A DNA stretch of 64,000 bases from Bathymodiolus brooksi (taxonomy: Eukaryota > Mollusca > Bivalvia > Mytilida > Modiolidae). The stretch spans positions 75,292,829 through 75,356,828 of the forward strand of contig OY804588.1 in the NCBI GenBank assembly GCA_963680875.1. The letters run 5' to 3'. The position numbers were made by a program, and so were the translations under genes. How positions within the stretch are numbered: the stretch's first letter is position 1; every line of letters starts with the position of its first letter. Shown here piece after piece: positions 1-15,000 of this stretch. Below the pieces are notes generated by a model. It had not been told where the DNA came from. It did not search any database and saw only the letters and a list, made by a program, of their open reading frames with translations.

Positions 1-3000
1 ATATTTTCTACCATTACTGGTACTGATTTAGGTTTGACAGAGGAGTGATTTATGTCGTTGTTATATTGTCTGCCATTTCTGTGTAAGGTTTGACAGAGGA
101 ATGATTTATGTCGTTGTTATATTGTCTACCATTGCTGTTTAAGGTTTGACAGAGTAGTGGTTAATGTTGTTGTTTTTTATATTGTCTACCATTGATGTTT
201 TAGGTTTCACAGAGGAGTGGTTCATGTTGTTTTTGCTATATTTTCTACCATTACTGGTACTGATTTAGGTTTGACAGAGGAATGATTTATGTCGTTGTTA
301 TATTGTCTGCCATTACTGTTTTAGGTTTGACAGAGGAGTGATTTATGTCGTTGTTATATTATCTGCCATTACTGTTTAAGGTTTGACAGAGGAGTGGTTC
401 ATGTTGTTGTTATATTGTCTACTATTACTGTTTGAGGTTTGACAGAGGAGTGGTTCTTGTTGTTGTTCTGATATTGTCTACTATTTCTGTTTAAGGTTTG
501 ACAGGGGAGTTGTTCATGTCGTGTTATATTGTCTGCCATTACTGTTTAAGGTTTGACAGAGGAGTGGTTCATGTTGTTGTTATATTGTCTACCATTACTG
601 TTTTAGGTTTGACAGAGGAGTGGTTCATGTTGTTGATGTTATATTGTCTACCATTACTGTTTAAGGTTTGACAGAGAAGTGGTTTATGTTGTTGATGTTA
701 TATTGTCTACCATTGCTCTTTAAGGTATTAGAGAAGAGTGGTTCATGTTGTGGTTGTTATATTGTCTACTATTACTGTTTAAGGTTTGACAGGGGAGTGG
801 TTCATGTTGTTGTTGTTATATTGTCTACAATTACTGTTTTAGGTTTGACAAAGGAGTGGTTTATGTCGTAGTTTTATTGTCTACCATTACTGTTTTAGGT
901 TTGACAGAGGAGTGGTTCGTGTTGTTGATGTTATATTGTCTACCATTGCTCTTTAAGGTTTTACAGAAGAGTGGTTCATGTTGTGGTTGTTATATTGTCT
1001 ACTATTACTGCTTAAGGTTTGACAGGGGAGTGGTTCATGTTGTTGTTATATTGTCTACAATTAATGTTTAAGGTTTGACAAAGGAGTGGTTTATGTCGTA
1101 GTTTTATTGTCTACCATTACTGTTTAAGGTTTGACAGAGGAGTGGTTCGTGTTGTTGATGTTATATTGTCTACCATTACTGTTTAAGGTTTGGGAGAGAA
1201 GTGGTTCATGTTGTCGGTGTTATATTGTCTATCATTGCTCTTTAAGGTTTGACAGAGGAGTCGTTCGTGTTGTTGATGTTATATTGTCTACCATTACTGT
1301 TTAAGGTTTGACAGAGGAGTGGGTGATGTTGTTGTTGTTATATTTTCTACCATTGCTATCTAAGGATTGACAGAGGAGTGGTTCATGTTGTTGTTGTTAT
1401 ATTGTCTACAATTACTGTTTTAGGTTTGACAAAGGAGTGGTTTATGTCGTAGTTTTATTGTCTACCATTACTGTTTGAGGTTTGACAGAGGAGTGGTTCA
1501 TGTTGTTGTTATATTGTCTACTATTACTGTTTAAGGTTTGACAGAGGAGTGGTTCTTGTTGTTGTTCTGATATTGTCTACTATTTCTGTTTAAGGTTTGA
1601 CAGAGGAGTTGTTCATGTCGTTGTTATATTGTCTACCATTACTGTTTAAAGTTTGACAGAGGAGTGGTTCATCTTGTTGTTCCTATATTGTCTACCATTG
1701 CTGTTTATGGTTTGACAGAGGAGTGGTTCATGTTCTTGTTATATTGTCTACCATTACTGTTTTAGGTTTGACAGAGGAGTGGTTCATGTTGTTGATATTA
1801 TATTGTCTACCATTAATGTTTAAGGTTTGACAGAGAAGTGGTTTATGTTGTTGATGTTATATTGTCTACCCTTGCTCTTTAAGGTTTCACAGAAGAGTGG
1901 TTCATATTGTGGTTGTTATATTGTCTACTATTACTTTTTAAGGTTTGACAGGGGAGTGGTTCATGTTGTTGTTGTTATATTGTCTACCATTACTGTTTTA
2001 GGTTTGACAAAGGAGTGGTTTATGTCGTAGTTTTATTGTCTACCATTACTGTTTTAGGTTTGACAGAGGAGTGGTTCGTGTTGTTGATGTTATATTGTCT
2101 ACCATTACTGTTTAAGGTTTGAGAGAGAAGTGGTTCATGTTGTTGGTGTTATATTGTCTATCATTGCTCTTTAAGGTTTGACAGTGGAGTGGTTCGTGTT
2201 GTTGATGTGATATTGTCTACCATTACTGTTTAAGGATTGACAGAGGAGTGGTTTATGTTGTTGTTGTTATATTGTCTACCATTGCTATCTAAGGATTGAC
2301 AGAGGAGTGGTTCATGTTACTGTTGGTTATATTGTCTACTATTTCTGCTTAAGGTTTGACAGAGGAGTGGTTAATTTGTTGTTGTTTTATTGTCTACCAT
2401 TACTGTTTAAGGTTAATCAGAGGAGTGGTTCATGTTGTTGTTTTTATATTGTCTACCATTACTGTTTTAGGTTTGAACGAGGAGTGGTTCATGTTGTGGT
2501 TGTTATTTTGTCTACCATTGCTGTTTAATGATTGACAGAGGATTGATTCATGTTGTTTTTATTATATTGTCTACCATTACTATTCTATTTTTGACAGAGG
2601 AATTGTTCATGTCGTTGTTATATTGTCTACCATTACTGTTTAAGATTTGACAGAGGAGTGGTTCATGTTGTTGTTGTTATATTGTCTACCAATACTGTTT
2701 AAGATTTGACAGAGGAGTGGTTCATGTTGTTGTTGTTATATTGTCTACCATTGATGTTTAAGGTTTCACAGAGGAGTGGTTCATGTTGTTTTTGCTATAT
2801 TTTCTACCATTACTGGTACTGATTTAGGTTTGACAGAGGAGTGATTTATGTCGTTGTTATATTGTCTGCCATTTCTGTGTAAGGTTTGACAGAGGAATGA
2901 TTTATGTCGTTGTTATATTGTCTACCATTGCTGTTTAAGGTTTGACAGAGTAGTGGTTAATGTTGTTGTTTTTTATATTGTCTACCATTGATGTTTTAGG

Positions 3001-6000
3001 TTTCACAGAGGAGTGGTTCATGTTGTTTTTGCTATATTTTCTACCATTACTGGTACTGATTTAGGTTTGACAGAGGAATGATTTATGTCGTTGTTATATT
3101 GTCTGCCATTACTGTTTTAGGTTTGACAGAGGAGTGATTTATGTCGTTGTTATATTATCTGCCATTACTGTTTAAGGTTTGACAGAGGAGTGGTTCATGT
3201 TGTTGTTATATTGTCTACTATTACTGTTTGAGGTTTGACAGAGGAGTGGTTCTTGTTGTTGTTCTGATATTGTCTACTATTTCTGTTTAAGGTTTGACAG
3301 GGGAGTTGTTCATGTCGTGTTATATTGTCTGCCATTACTGTTTAAGGTTTGACAGAGGAGTGGTTCATGTTGTTGTTATATTGTCTACCATTACTGTTTT
3401 AGGTTTGACAGAGGAGTGGTTCATGTTGTTGATGTTATATTGTCTACCATTACTGTTTAAGGTTTGACAGAGAAGTGGTTTATGTTGTTGATGTTATATT
3501 GTCTACCATTGCTCTTTAAGGTATTAGAGAAGAGTGGTTCATGTTGTGGTTGTTATATTGTCTACTATTACTGTTTAAGGTTTGACAGGGGAGTGGTTCA
3601 TGTTGTTGTTGTTATATTGTCTACAATTACTGTTTTAGGTTTGACAAAGGAGTGGTTTATGTCGTAGTTTTATTGTCTACCATTACTGTTTTAGGTTTGA
3701 CAGAGGAGTGGTTCGTGTTGTTGATGTTATATTGTCTACCATTACTGTTTAAGGTTTGACAGAGGAGTGGGTGATGTTGTTGTTGTTATATTTTCTACCA
3801 TTGCTATCTAAGGATTGACAAAGGAGTGGTTCATGTTGTTGTTGTTATATTGTCTACAATTACTGTTTTAGGTTTGACAAAGGAGTGGTTTATGTCGTAG
3901 TTTTATTGTCTACCATTACTGTTTAAGGTTTGACAGAGGAGTGGTTCATGTTGTTGTTATATTGTCTACTATTACTGTTTAAGGTTTGACAGAGGAGTGG
4001 TTCTTGTTGTTGTTCTGATATTGTCTACTATTTCTGTTTAAGGTTTGACAGAGGAGTTGTTCATGTCGTTGTTATATTGTCTACCATTACTGTTTAAGGT
4101 TTGACAGAGGAGTGGTTCATCTTGTTGTTCCTATATTGTCTACCATTGCTGTTTATGGTTTGACAGAGGAGTGGTTCATGTTCTTGTTATATTGTCTACC
4201 ATTACTGTTTTAGGTTTGACAGAGGAGTGGTTCATGTTGTTGATGTTATATTGTCTACCATTACTGTTTAAGGTATTAGAGAAGAGTGGTTCATGTTGTG
4301 GTTGTTATATTGTATACTATTACTGTTTAAGGTTTGACAGGGGAGTGGTTCATGTTGTTGTTGTTATATTGTCTACAATTACTGTTTTAGGTTTGACAAA
4401 GGAGTGGTTTATGTCGTAGTTTTATTGTCTACCATTACTGTTTTAGGTTTGACAGAGGAGTGGTTCGTGTTGTTGATGTTATATTGTCTACCATTACTGT
4501 TTAAGGTTTGACAGAGGAGTGGGTGATGTTGTTGTTGTTATATTTTCTACCATTGCTATCTAAGGATTGACAGAGGAGTGGTTCATGTTGTTGTTGTTAT
4601 ATTGTCTACAATTACTGTTTTAGGTTTGACAAAGGAGTGATTTATGTCGTAGTTTTATTGTCTACCATTACTGTTTAAGGTTTGACAGAGGAGTGGTTCA
4701 TGTTGTTGTTATATTGTCTACTATTACTGTTTAAGGTTTGACAGAGGAGTGGTTCTTGTTGTTGTTCTGATATTGTCTACTATTTCTGTTTAAGGTTTGA
4801 CAGAGGAGTTGTTCATGTCGTTGTTATATTGTCTACCATTACTGTTTAAGGTTTGACAGAGGAGTGGTTCATCTTGTTGTTCCTATATTGTCTACCATTG
4901 CTGTTTATGGTTTGACAGAGGAGTGGTTCATGTTCTTGTTATATTGTCTACCATTACTGTTTTAGGTTTGACAGAGGAGTGGTTCATGTTGTTGATGTTA
5001 TATTGTCTACCATTACTGTTTAAGGTTTGACAGAGAAGTGGTTTATGTTGTTGATGTTATATTGTCTACCATTGCTCTTTAAGGTTTTACAGAAGAGTGG
5101 TTCATATTGTGGTTGTTATATTGTCTACTATTACTGTTTAAGGTTTGACAGGGGAGTGGTTCATGTTGTTGTTGTTATATTGTCTACAATTACTGTTTTA
5201 GGTTTGACAAAGGAGTGGTTTATGTCGTAGTTTTATTGTCTACCATTACTGTTTTAGGTTTGACAGAGGAGTGGTTCGTGTTGTTGATGTTATATTGTCT
5301 ACCATTACTGTTTAAGGTTTGAGAGAGAAGTGGTTCATGTTGTTGGTGTTATATTGTCTATCATTGCTCTTTAAGGTTTGACAGTGGAGTGGTTCGTGTT
5401 GTTGATGTTATATTGTCTACCATTACTGTTTAAGGATTGACAGAGGAGTGGTTCATGTTGTTGTTGTTATATTGTCTACCATTGCTATCTAAGGATTGAC
5501 AGAGGAGTGGTTCATGTTACTGTTGGTTATATTGTCTACTATTTCTGCTTAAGGTTTGACAGAGGAGTGGTTAATTTTGTTGTTGTTTTATTGTCTACCA
5601 TTACTGTTTAAGGTTAATCAGAGGAGTGGTTCATGTTGTTGTTTTTATATTGTCTACCATTACTGTTTTAGGTTTGAACGAGGAGTGGTTCATGTTGTGG
5701 TTGTTATTTTGTCTACCTTTGCTGTTTAATGTTTGACAGAGGAGTGATTCATGTTGTTTTTATTATATTGTCTACCATTACTATTCTATTTTTGACAGAG
5801 GAATTGTTCATGTCGTTGTTATATTGTCTACCATTACTGTTTAAGATTTGACAGAGGAGTGGTTCATGTTGTTGTTGTTATATTGTCTACCAATACTGTT
5901 TAAGGTTTGACAGAGGAGTGGTTCATGTTGTTGTTGTTATATTGTCTACCATTGATGTTTAAGGTTTCACAGAGGAGTGGTTCATGTTGTTTTTGCTATA

Positions 6001-9000
6001 TTTTCTACCATTACTGGTACTGATTTAGGTTTGACAGAGGAATGATTTATGTCGTTGTTATATTGTCTGCCATTACTGTGTAAGGTTTGACAGAGGAATG
6101 ATTTATGTCGTTGTTATATTGTCTACCATTGCTGTTTAAGGTTTGACAGAGGAGTGGTTAATGTTGTTGTTTTTTATATTGTCTACCATTGATGTTTTAG
6201 GTTTCACAGAGGAGTGGTTCATGTTGTTTTTGCTATATTTTCTACCATTACTGGTACTGATTTAGGTTTGACAGAGGAATGATTAATGTCGTTGTTATAT
6301 TGTCTGCCATTACTGTTTTAGGTTTGACAGAGGAGTGATTTATGTCGTTGTTATATTATCTGCCATTACTGTTTAAGGTTTGACAGAGGAGTGGTTCATG
6401 TTGTTGTTATATTGTCTACTATTACTGTTTAAGGTTTGACAGAGGAGTGGTTCTTGTTGTTGTTCTGATATTGTCTACTATTTCTGTTTAAGGTTTGACA
6501 GGGGAGTTGTTCATGTCGTGTTATATTGTCTGCCATTACTGTTTAAGGTTTGACAGAGGAGTGGTTCATGTTGTTGTTATATTGTCTACCATTACTGTTT
6601 TAGGTTTGACAGAGGAGTGGTTCATGTTGTTGATGTTATATTGTCTACCATTACTGTTTAAGGTTTGACAGAGAAGTGGTTTATGTTGTTGATGTTATAT
6701 TGTCTACCATTGCTCTTTAAGGTATTAGAGAAGAGTGGTTCATGTTGTGGTTGTTATATTGTCTACTATTACTGTTTAAGGTTTGACAGGGGAGTGGTTC
6801 ATGTTGTTGTTGTTATATTGTCTACAATTACTGTTTTAGGTTTGACAAAGGAGTGGTTTATGTCGTAGTTTTATTGTCTACCATTACTGTTATAGGTTTG
6901 ACAGAGGAGTGGTTCGTGTTGTTGATGTTATATTGTCTACCATTACTGTTTAAGGTTTGACAGAGGAGTGGGTGATGTTGTTGTTGTTATATTGTCTACC
7001 ATTGCTATCTAAGGATTGACAGAGGAGTGGTTCATGTTGTGGTTGTTATATTGTCTACTATTACTGTTTAAGGTTTGACAGAGGAGTGGTTCATGTTGTT
7101 GTTGTTATATTGTCTATCAATACTGTTTAAGGTTTGACAGAGGAGTGGTTCATGTTGTTGTTTTTTATATTGTCTATCATTGATGTTTAAAGTTTCACAG
7201 AGGAGTGGTTCATGTTGTTGTTGTTATATTGTCTACAATTACTGTTTTAGGTTTGACAAAGGAGTGGTTTATGTCGTAGTTTTATTGTCTACCATTACTG
7301 TTTAAGGTTTGACAGAGGAGTGGTTCATGTTGTTGTTATATTGTCTACTATTACTGTTTAAGGTTTGACAGAGGAGTGGTTCTTGTTGTTGTTCTGATAT
7401 TGTCTACTATTTCTGTTTAAGGTTTGACAGAGGAGTTGTTCATGTCGTTGTTATATTGTCTACCATTACTGTTTAAGGTTTGACAGAGGAGTGGTTCATC
7501 TTGTTGTTCCTATATTGTCTACCATTGCTGTTTATGGTTTGACAGAGGAGTGGTTCATGTTCTTGTTATATTGTCTACCATTACTGTTTTAGGTTTGACA
7601 GAGGAGTGGTTCATGTTGTTGATGTTATATTGTCTACCATTACTGTTTAAGGTATTAGAGAAGAGTGGTTCATGTTGTGGTTGTTATATTGTCTACTATT
7701 ACTGTTTAAGGTTTGACAGGGGAGTGGTTCATGTTGTTGTTGTTATATTGTCTACAATTACTGTTTTAGGTTTGACAAAGGAGTGGTTTATGTCGTAGTT
7801 TTATTGTCTACCATTACTGTTTTAGGTTTGACAGAGGAGTGGTTCGTGTTGTTGATGTTATATTGTCTACCATTACTGTTTAAGGTTTGACAGAGGAGTG
7901 GGTGATGTTGTTGTTGTTATATTTTCTACCATTGCTATCTAAGGATTGACAGAGGAGTGGTTCATGTTGTTGTTGTTATATTGTCTACAATTACTGTTTT
8001 AGGTTTGACAAAGGAGTGGTTTATGTCGTAGTTTTATTGTCTACCATTACTGTTTAAGGTTTGACAGAGGAGTGGTTCATGTTGTTGTTATATTGTCTAC
8101 TATTACTGTTTAAGGTTTGACAGAGGAGTGGTTCTTGTTGTTGTTCTGATATTGTCTACTATTTCTGTTTAAGGTTTGACAGAGGAGTTGTTCATGTCGT
8201 TGTTATATTGTCTACCATTACTGTTTAAGGTTTGACAGAGGAGTGGTTCATGTTGTTGTTGTTATATTGTCTACCATTGATGTTTAAGGTTTCACAGAGG
8301 AGTGGTTCATGTTGTTTTTGCTATATTTTCTACCATTACTGGTACTGATTTAGGTTTGACAGAGGAATGATTTATGTCGTTGTTATATTGTCTGCCATTA
8401 CTGTGTAAGGTTTGACAGAGGAATGATTTATGTCGTTGTTATATTGTCTACCATTGCTGTTTAAGGTTTGACAGAGGAGTGGTTAATGTTGTTGTTTTTT
8501 ATATTGTCTACCATTGATGTTTTAGGTTTCACAGAGGAGTGGTTCATGTTGTTTTTGCTATATTTTCTACCATTACTGGTACTGATTTAGGTTTGACAGA
8601 GGAATGATTAATGTCGTTGTTATATTGTCTGCCATTACTGTTTTAGGTTTGACAGAGGAGTGATTTATGTCGTTGTTATATTATCTGCCATTACTGTTTA
8701 AGGTTTGACAGAGGAGTGGTTCATGTTGTTGTTATATTGTCTACTATTACTGTTTAAGGTTTGACAGAGGAGTGGTTCTTGTTGTTGTTCTGATATTGTC
8801 TACTATTTCTGTTTAAGGTTTGACAGGGGAGTTGTTCATGTCGTGTTATATTGTCTGCCATTACTGTTTACGGTTTGACAGAGGAGTGGTTCATGTTGTT
8901 GTTATATTGTCTACCATTACTGTTTTAGGTTTGACAGAGGAGTGGTTCATGTTGTTGATGTTATATTGTCTACCATTACTGTTTAAGGTTTGACAGAGAA

Positions 9001-12000
9001 GTGGTTTATGTTGTTGATGTTATATTGTCTACCATTGCTCTTTAAGGTATTAGAGAAGAGTGGTTCATGTTGTGGTTGTTATATTGTCTACTATTACTGT
9101 TTAAGGTTTGACAGGGGAGTGGTTCATGTTGTTGTTGTTATATTGTCTACAATTACTGTTTTAGGTTTGACAAAGGAGTGGTTTATGTCGTAGTTTTATT
9201 GTCTACCATTACTGTTATAGGTTTGACAGAGGAGTGGTTCGTGTTGTTGATGTTATATTGTCTACCATTACTGTTTAAGGTTTGACAGAGGAGTGGGTGA
9301 TGTTGTTGTTGTTATATTGTCTACCATTGCTATCTAAGGATTGACAGAGGAGTGGTTCATGTTGTGGTTGTTATATTGTCTACTATTACTGTTTAAGGTT
9401 TGACAGAGGAGTGGTTCATGTTGTTGTTGTTATATTGTCTATCAATACTGTTTAAGGTTTGACAGAGGAGTGGTTCATGTTGTTGTTTTTTATATTGTCT
9501 ATCATTGATGTTTAAAGTTTCACAGAGGAGTGGTTCATGTTGTTGTTGTTATATTGTCTACAATTACTGTTTTAGGTTTGACAAAGGAGTGGTTTATGTC
9601 GTAGTTTTATTGTCTACCATTACTGTTTAAGGTTTGACAGAGGAGTGGTTCATGTTGTTGTTATATTGTCTACTATTACTGTTTAAGGTTTGACAGAGGA
9701 GTGGTTCTTGTTGTTGTTCTGATATTGTCTACTATTTCTGTTTAAGGTTTGACAGAGGAGTTGTTCATGTCGTTGTTATATTGTCTACCATTACTGTTTA
9801 AGGTTTGACAGAGGAGTGGTTCATCTTGTTGTTCCTATATTGTCTACCATTGCTGTTTATGGTTTGACAGAGGAGTGGTTCATGTTCTTGTTATATTGTC
9901 TACCATTACTGTTTTAGGTTTGACAGAGGAGTGGTTCATGTTGTTGATGTTATATTGTCTACCATTACTGTTTAAGGTATTAGAGAAGAGTGGTTCATGT
10001 TGTGGTTGTTATATTGTCTACTATTACTGTTTAAGGTTTGACAGGGGAGTGGTTCATGTTGTTGTTGTTATATTGTCTACAATTACTGTTTTAGGTTTGA
10101 CAAAGGAGTGGTTTATGTCGTAGTTTTATTGTCTACCATTACTGTTTTAGGTTTGACAGAGGAGTGGTTCGTGTTGTTGATGTTATATTGTCTACCATTA
10201 CTGTTTAAGGTTTGACAGAGGAGTGGGTGATGTTGTTGTTGTTATATTTTCTACCATTGCTATCTAAGGATTGACAGAGGAGTGGTTCATGTTGTTGTTG
10301 TTATATTGTCTACAATTACTGTTTTAGGTTTGACAAAGGAGTGGTTTATGTCGTAGTTTTATTGTCTACCATTACTGTTTAAGGTTTGACAGAGGAGTGG
10401 TTCATGTTGTTGTTATATTGTCTACTATTACTGTTTAAGGTTTGACAGAGGAGTGGTTCTTGTTGTTGTTCTGATATTGTCTACTATTTCTGTTTAAGGT
10501 TTGACAGAGGAGTTGTTCATGTCGTTGTTATATTGTCTACCATTACTGTTTAAGGTTTGACAGAGGAGTGGTTCATCTTGTTGTTCCTATATTGTCTACC
10601 ATTGCTGTTTATGGTTTGACAGAGGAGTGGTTCATGTTCTTGTTATATTGTCTACCATTACTGTTTTAGGTTTGACAGAGGAGTGGTTCATGTTGTTGAT
10701 GTTATATTGTCTACCATTACTGTTTAAGGTTTGACAGAGAAGTGGTTTATGTTGTTGATGTTATATTGTCTACCATTGCTCTTTAAGGTTTTACAGAAGA
10801 GTGGTTCATATTGTGGTTGTTATATTGTCTACTATTACTGTTTAAGGTTTGACAGGGGAGTGGTTCATGTTGTTGTTGTTATATTGTCTACAATTACTCT
10901 TTTAGGTTTGACAAAGGAGTGCTTTATGTCGTAGTTTTATTGTCTACCATTACTGTTTTAGGTTTGACAGAGGAGTGGTTCGTGTTGTTGATGTTATATT
11001 GTCTACCATTACTGTTTAAGGTTTGAGAGAGAAGTGGTTCATGTTGTTGGTGTTATATTGTCTATCATTGCTCTTTAAGGTTTGACAGTGGAGTGGTTCG
11101 TGTTGTTGATGTTATATTGTCTACCATTACTGTTTAAGGATTGACAGAGGAGTGGTTCGTGTTGTTGATGTTATATTGTCTACCATTACTGTTTAAGGAT
11201 TGACAGAGGAGTGGTTCATGTTGTTGTTGTTATATTGTCTACCATTACTATCTAAGGATTGACAGAGGAGTGGTTCATGTTACTGTTGGTTATATTGTCT
11301 ACTATTTCTGCTTAAGGTTTGACAGAGGAGTGGTTAATTTTGTTGTTGTTTTATTGTCTACCATTACTGTTTAAGGTTAATCAGAGGAGTGGTTCATGTT
11401 GTTGTTTTTATATTGTCTACCATAACTGTTTTAGGTTTGAACGAGGAGTGGTTCATGTTGTGGTTGTTATTTTGTCTACCATTGCTGTTTAATGTTTGAC
11501 AGAGGAGTGATTCATGTTGTTTTTATTATATTGTCTACCATTACTATTCTATTTTTGACAGAGGAATTGTTCATGTCGTTGTTATATTGTCTACCATTAC
11601 TGTTTAAGATTTGACAGAGGAGTGGTTCATGTTGTTGTTGTTATATTGTCTACCAATACTGTTTAAGGTTTGACAGAGGAGTGGTTCATGTTGTTGTTGT
11701 TATATTGTCTACCATTGATGTTTAAGGTTTCACAGAGGAGTGGTTCATGTTGTTTTTGCTATATTTTCTACCATTACTGGTACTGATTTAGGTTTGACAG
11801 AGGAATGATTTATGTCGTTGTTATATTGTCTGCCATTACTGTGTAAGGTTTGACAGAGGAATGATTTATGTCGTTGTTATATTGTCTACCATTGCTGTTT
11901 AAGGTTTGACAGAGGAGTGGTTAATGTTGTTGTTTTTTATATTGTCTACCATTGATGTTTTAGGTTTCACAGAGGAGTGGTTCATGTTGTTTTTGCTATA

Positions 12001-15000
12001 TTTTCTACCATTACTGGTACTGATTTAGGTTTGACAGAGGAATGATTAATGTCGTTGTTATATTGTCTGCCATTACTGTTTTAGGTTTGACAGAGGAGTG
12101 ATTTATGTCGTTGTTATATTATCTGCCATTACTGTTTAAGGTTTGACAGAGGAGTGGTTCATGTTGTTGTTATATTGTCTACTATTACTGTTTAAGGTTT
12201 GACAGAGGAGTGGTTCTTGTTGTTGTTCTGATATTGTCTACTATTTCTGTTTAAGGTTTGACAGGGGAGTTGTTCATGTCGTGTTATATTGTCTGCCATT
12301 ACTGTTTAAGGTTTGACAGAGGAGTGGTTCATGTTGTTGTTATATTGTCTACCATTACTGTTTTAGGTTTGACAGAGGAGTGGTTCATGTTGTTGATGTT
12401 ATATTGTCTACCATTACTGTTTAAGGTTTGACAGAGAAGTGGTTTATGTTGTTGATGTTATATTGTTTACCATTGCTCTTTAAGGTATTAGAGAAGAGTG
12501 GTTCATGTTGTTGTTGTTATATTGTCTACAATTACTGTTTTAGGTTTGACAAAGGAGTGGTTTATGTCGTAGTTTTATTGTCTACCATTACTGTTATAGG
12601 TTTGACAGAGGAGTGGTTCGTGTTGTTGATGTTATATTGTCTACCATTACTGTTTAAGGTTTGACAGAGGAGTGGGTGATGTTGTTGTTGTTATATTGTC
12701 TACCATTGCTATCTAAGGATTGACAGAGGAGTGGTTCATGTTGTTGTTGTTATATTGTCTACTATTACTGTTTAAGGTTTGACAGAGGAGTGGTTCATGT
12801 TGTTGTTGTTATATTGTCTATCAATACTGTTTAAGGTTTGACAGAGGAGTGGTTCATGTTGTTGTTTTTTATATTGTCTATCATTGATGTTTAAAGTTTC
12901 ACAGAGGAGTGGTTCATGGTGTTTTTGCTATATTTTCTACCATTACTGGTACTGATTTAGGTTTGACAGAGGAATGATTTATGTCGTTGTTATATTGTCT
13001 GCCATTACTGTTTAAGGTTTGACAGAGGAGTGGTTAATGTTGTTGTTTTTTATATTGTCTACCATTGATGTTTAAGGTTTCACAGAGGAGTGGTTCATGT
13101 TGTTTTTGCTATATTTTCTACCATTACTGGTACTGATTTAGGTTTGACAGAGGAATGATTTATGTCGTTGTTATATTGTCTGCCATTACTGTTTTAGGTT
13201 TGACAGAGGAGTGATTTATGTCGTTGTTATATTATCTGCCATTACTGTTTAAGGTTTGACAGAGGAGTGGTTCATGTTGTTGTTATATTGTCTACTATTA
13301 CTGTTTAAGGTTTGCCAGAGGAGTGGTTCTTGTTGTTGTTCTGATATTGTCTACTATTTCTATTTAAGGATTGACAGGGGAGTTGTTCATGTCGTGTTAT
13401 ATTGTCTGCCATTACTGTTTAAGGTTTGACAGAGGAGTGGTTCATGTTGTTGTTATATTGTCTACCATTACTGTTTTAGGTTTGACAGAGGAGTGGTTCA
13501 TGTTGTTGATGTTATATTGTCTACCATTACTGTTTAAGGTTTGACAGAGAAGTGGTTTATGTTGTTGATGTTATATTGTCTACCATTGCTCTTTAAGGTA
13601 TTAGAGAAGAGTGGTTCAAGTTGTGGTTGTTATATTGTCTACTATTACTGTTTAAGGTTTGACAGGGGAGAGGTTCATGTTGTTGTTGTTATATTGTCTA
13701 CAATTACTGTTTTAGGTTTGACAAAGGAGTGGTTTATGTCGTAGTTTTATTGTCTACCATTACTGTTTTAGGTTTGACAGAGGAGTGGTTCGTGTTGTTG
13801 ATGTTATATTGTCTACCATTACTGTTTAAGGTTTGAGAGAGAAGTGGTTCATGTTGTTGGTGTTATATTGTCTATCATTGCTCTTTAAGGTTTGACAGAG
13901 GAGTGGTTCGTGTTGTTGATGTTATATTGTCTACGATTACTGTTTAAGGATTGACAGAGGAGTGGTTCATGTTGTTGTTGTTATATTGTCTACCATTGCT
14001 ATCTAAGGATTGACAGAGGAGTGGTTCATGTTACTGTTGGTTATATTGTCTACTATTTCTGCTTAAGGTTTGACAGAGGAGTGGTTAATTTGTTGTTGTT
14101 TTATTGTCTACCATTACTGTTTAAGGTTTGTCAGAGGAGTGGTTCATGTTGTTGTTTTTATATTGTCTACCATTACTGTTTTAGGTTTGAACGAGGAGTG
14201 GTTCATGTTGTGGTTGTTATTTTGTCTACCATTGCTGTTTAATGTTTGACAGAGGAGTGATTCATGTGTTTTTATTATATTTTCTACCATTACTATTCTA
14301 TTTTTGACAGAGGAATTGTTCATGTCGTTGTTATATTGTCTACCATTACTGTTTAAGATTTGACAGAGGAGTGGTTCATGTTGTTGTTGTTATATTGCCT
14401 ACCAATACTGTTTAAGGTTTGACAGAGGAGTGGTTCATGTTGTTGTTTTTTATATTGTCTACCATTGATGTTTTAGGTTTCACAGAGGAGTGGTTCATGT
14501 TGTTTTTCCTATATTTTCTACCATTACTGGTACTGATTTAGGTTTGACAGAGGAATGATTTATGTCATTGCTATATTGTCTGCCATTACTGTTTAAGGTT
14601 TGACAGAGGAGTGGTTCATGTTGTTGTTATATTGTCTACCATTGCTGTTTAAGGTTTGACAGAGGAGTTGTTCATGTCGTGCTATATTGTCTACCATTAC
14701 TGTTCATGGTTTGACAGAGGAGTGGTTCATGTTCTTGTTATATTGTCTACCATTACTCTTTTAGGTTTGAGAGAGGAATAGTTCATGTTGTTGATGTTAT
14801 ATTGTCTACCATTACTGTTTTAGGTTTGACAGAGAAGTGGTTTATGTTGTTGATGTTATATTGTCTACCATTGCTCTTTTAGGTTTGACAGAAGAGTGGT
14901 TCATGTTGTGGTTGTTATATTGTCTACTATTACTGTTTATGGTTTGACAGAGGAGTGGTTCATGTTGTTGTTATATTGTCTACAATTACTGTTTTAGGTT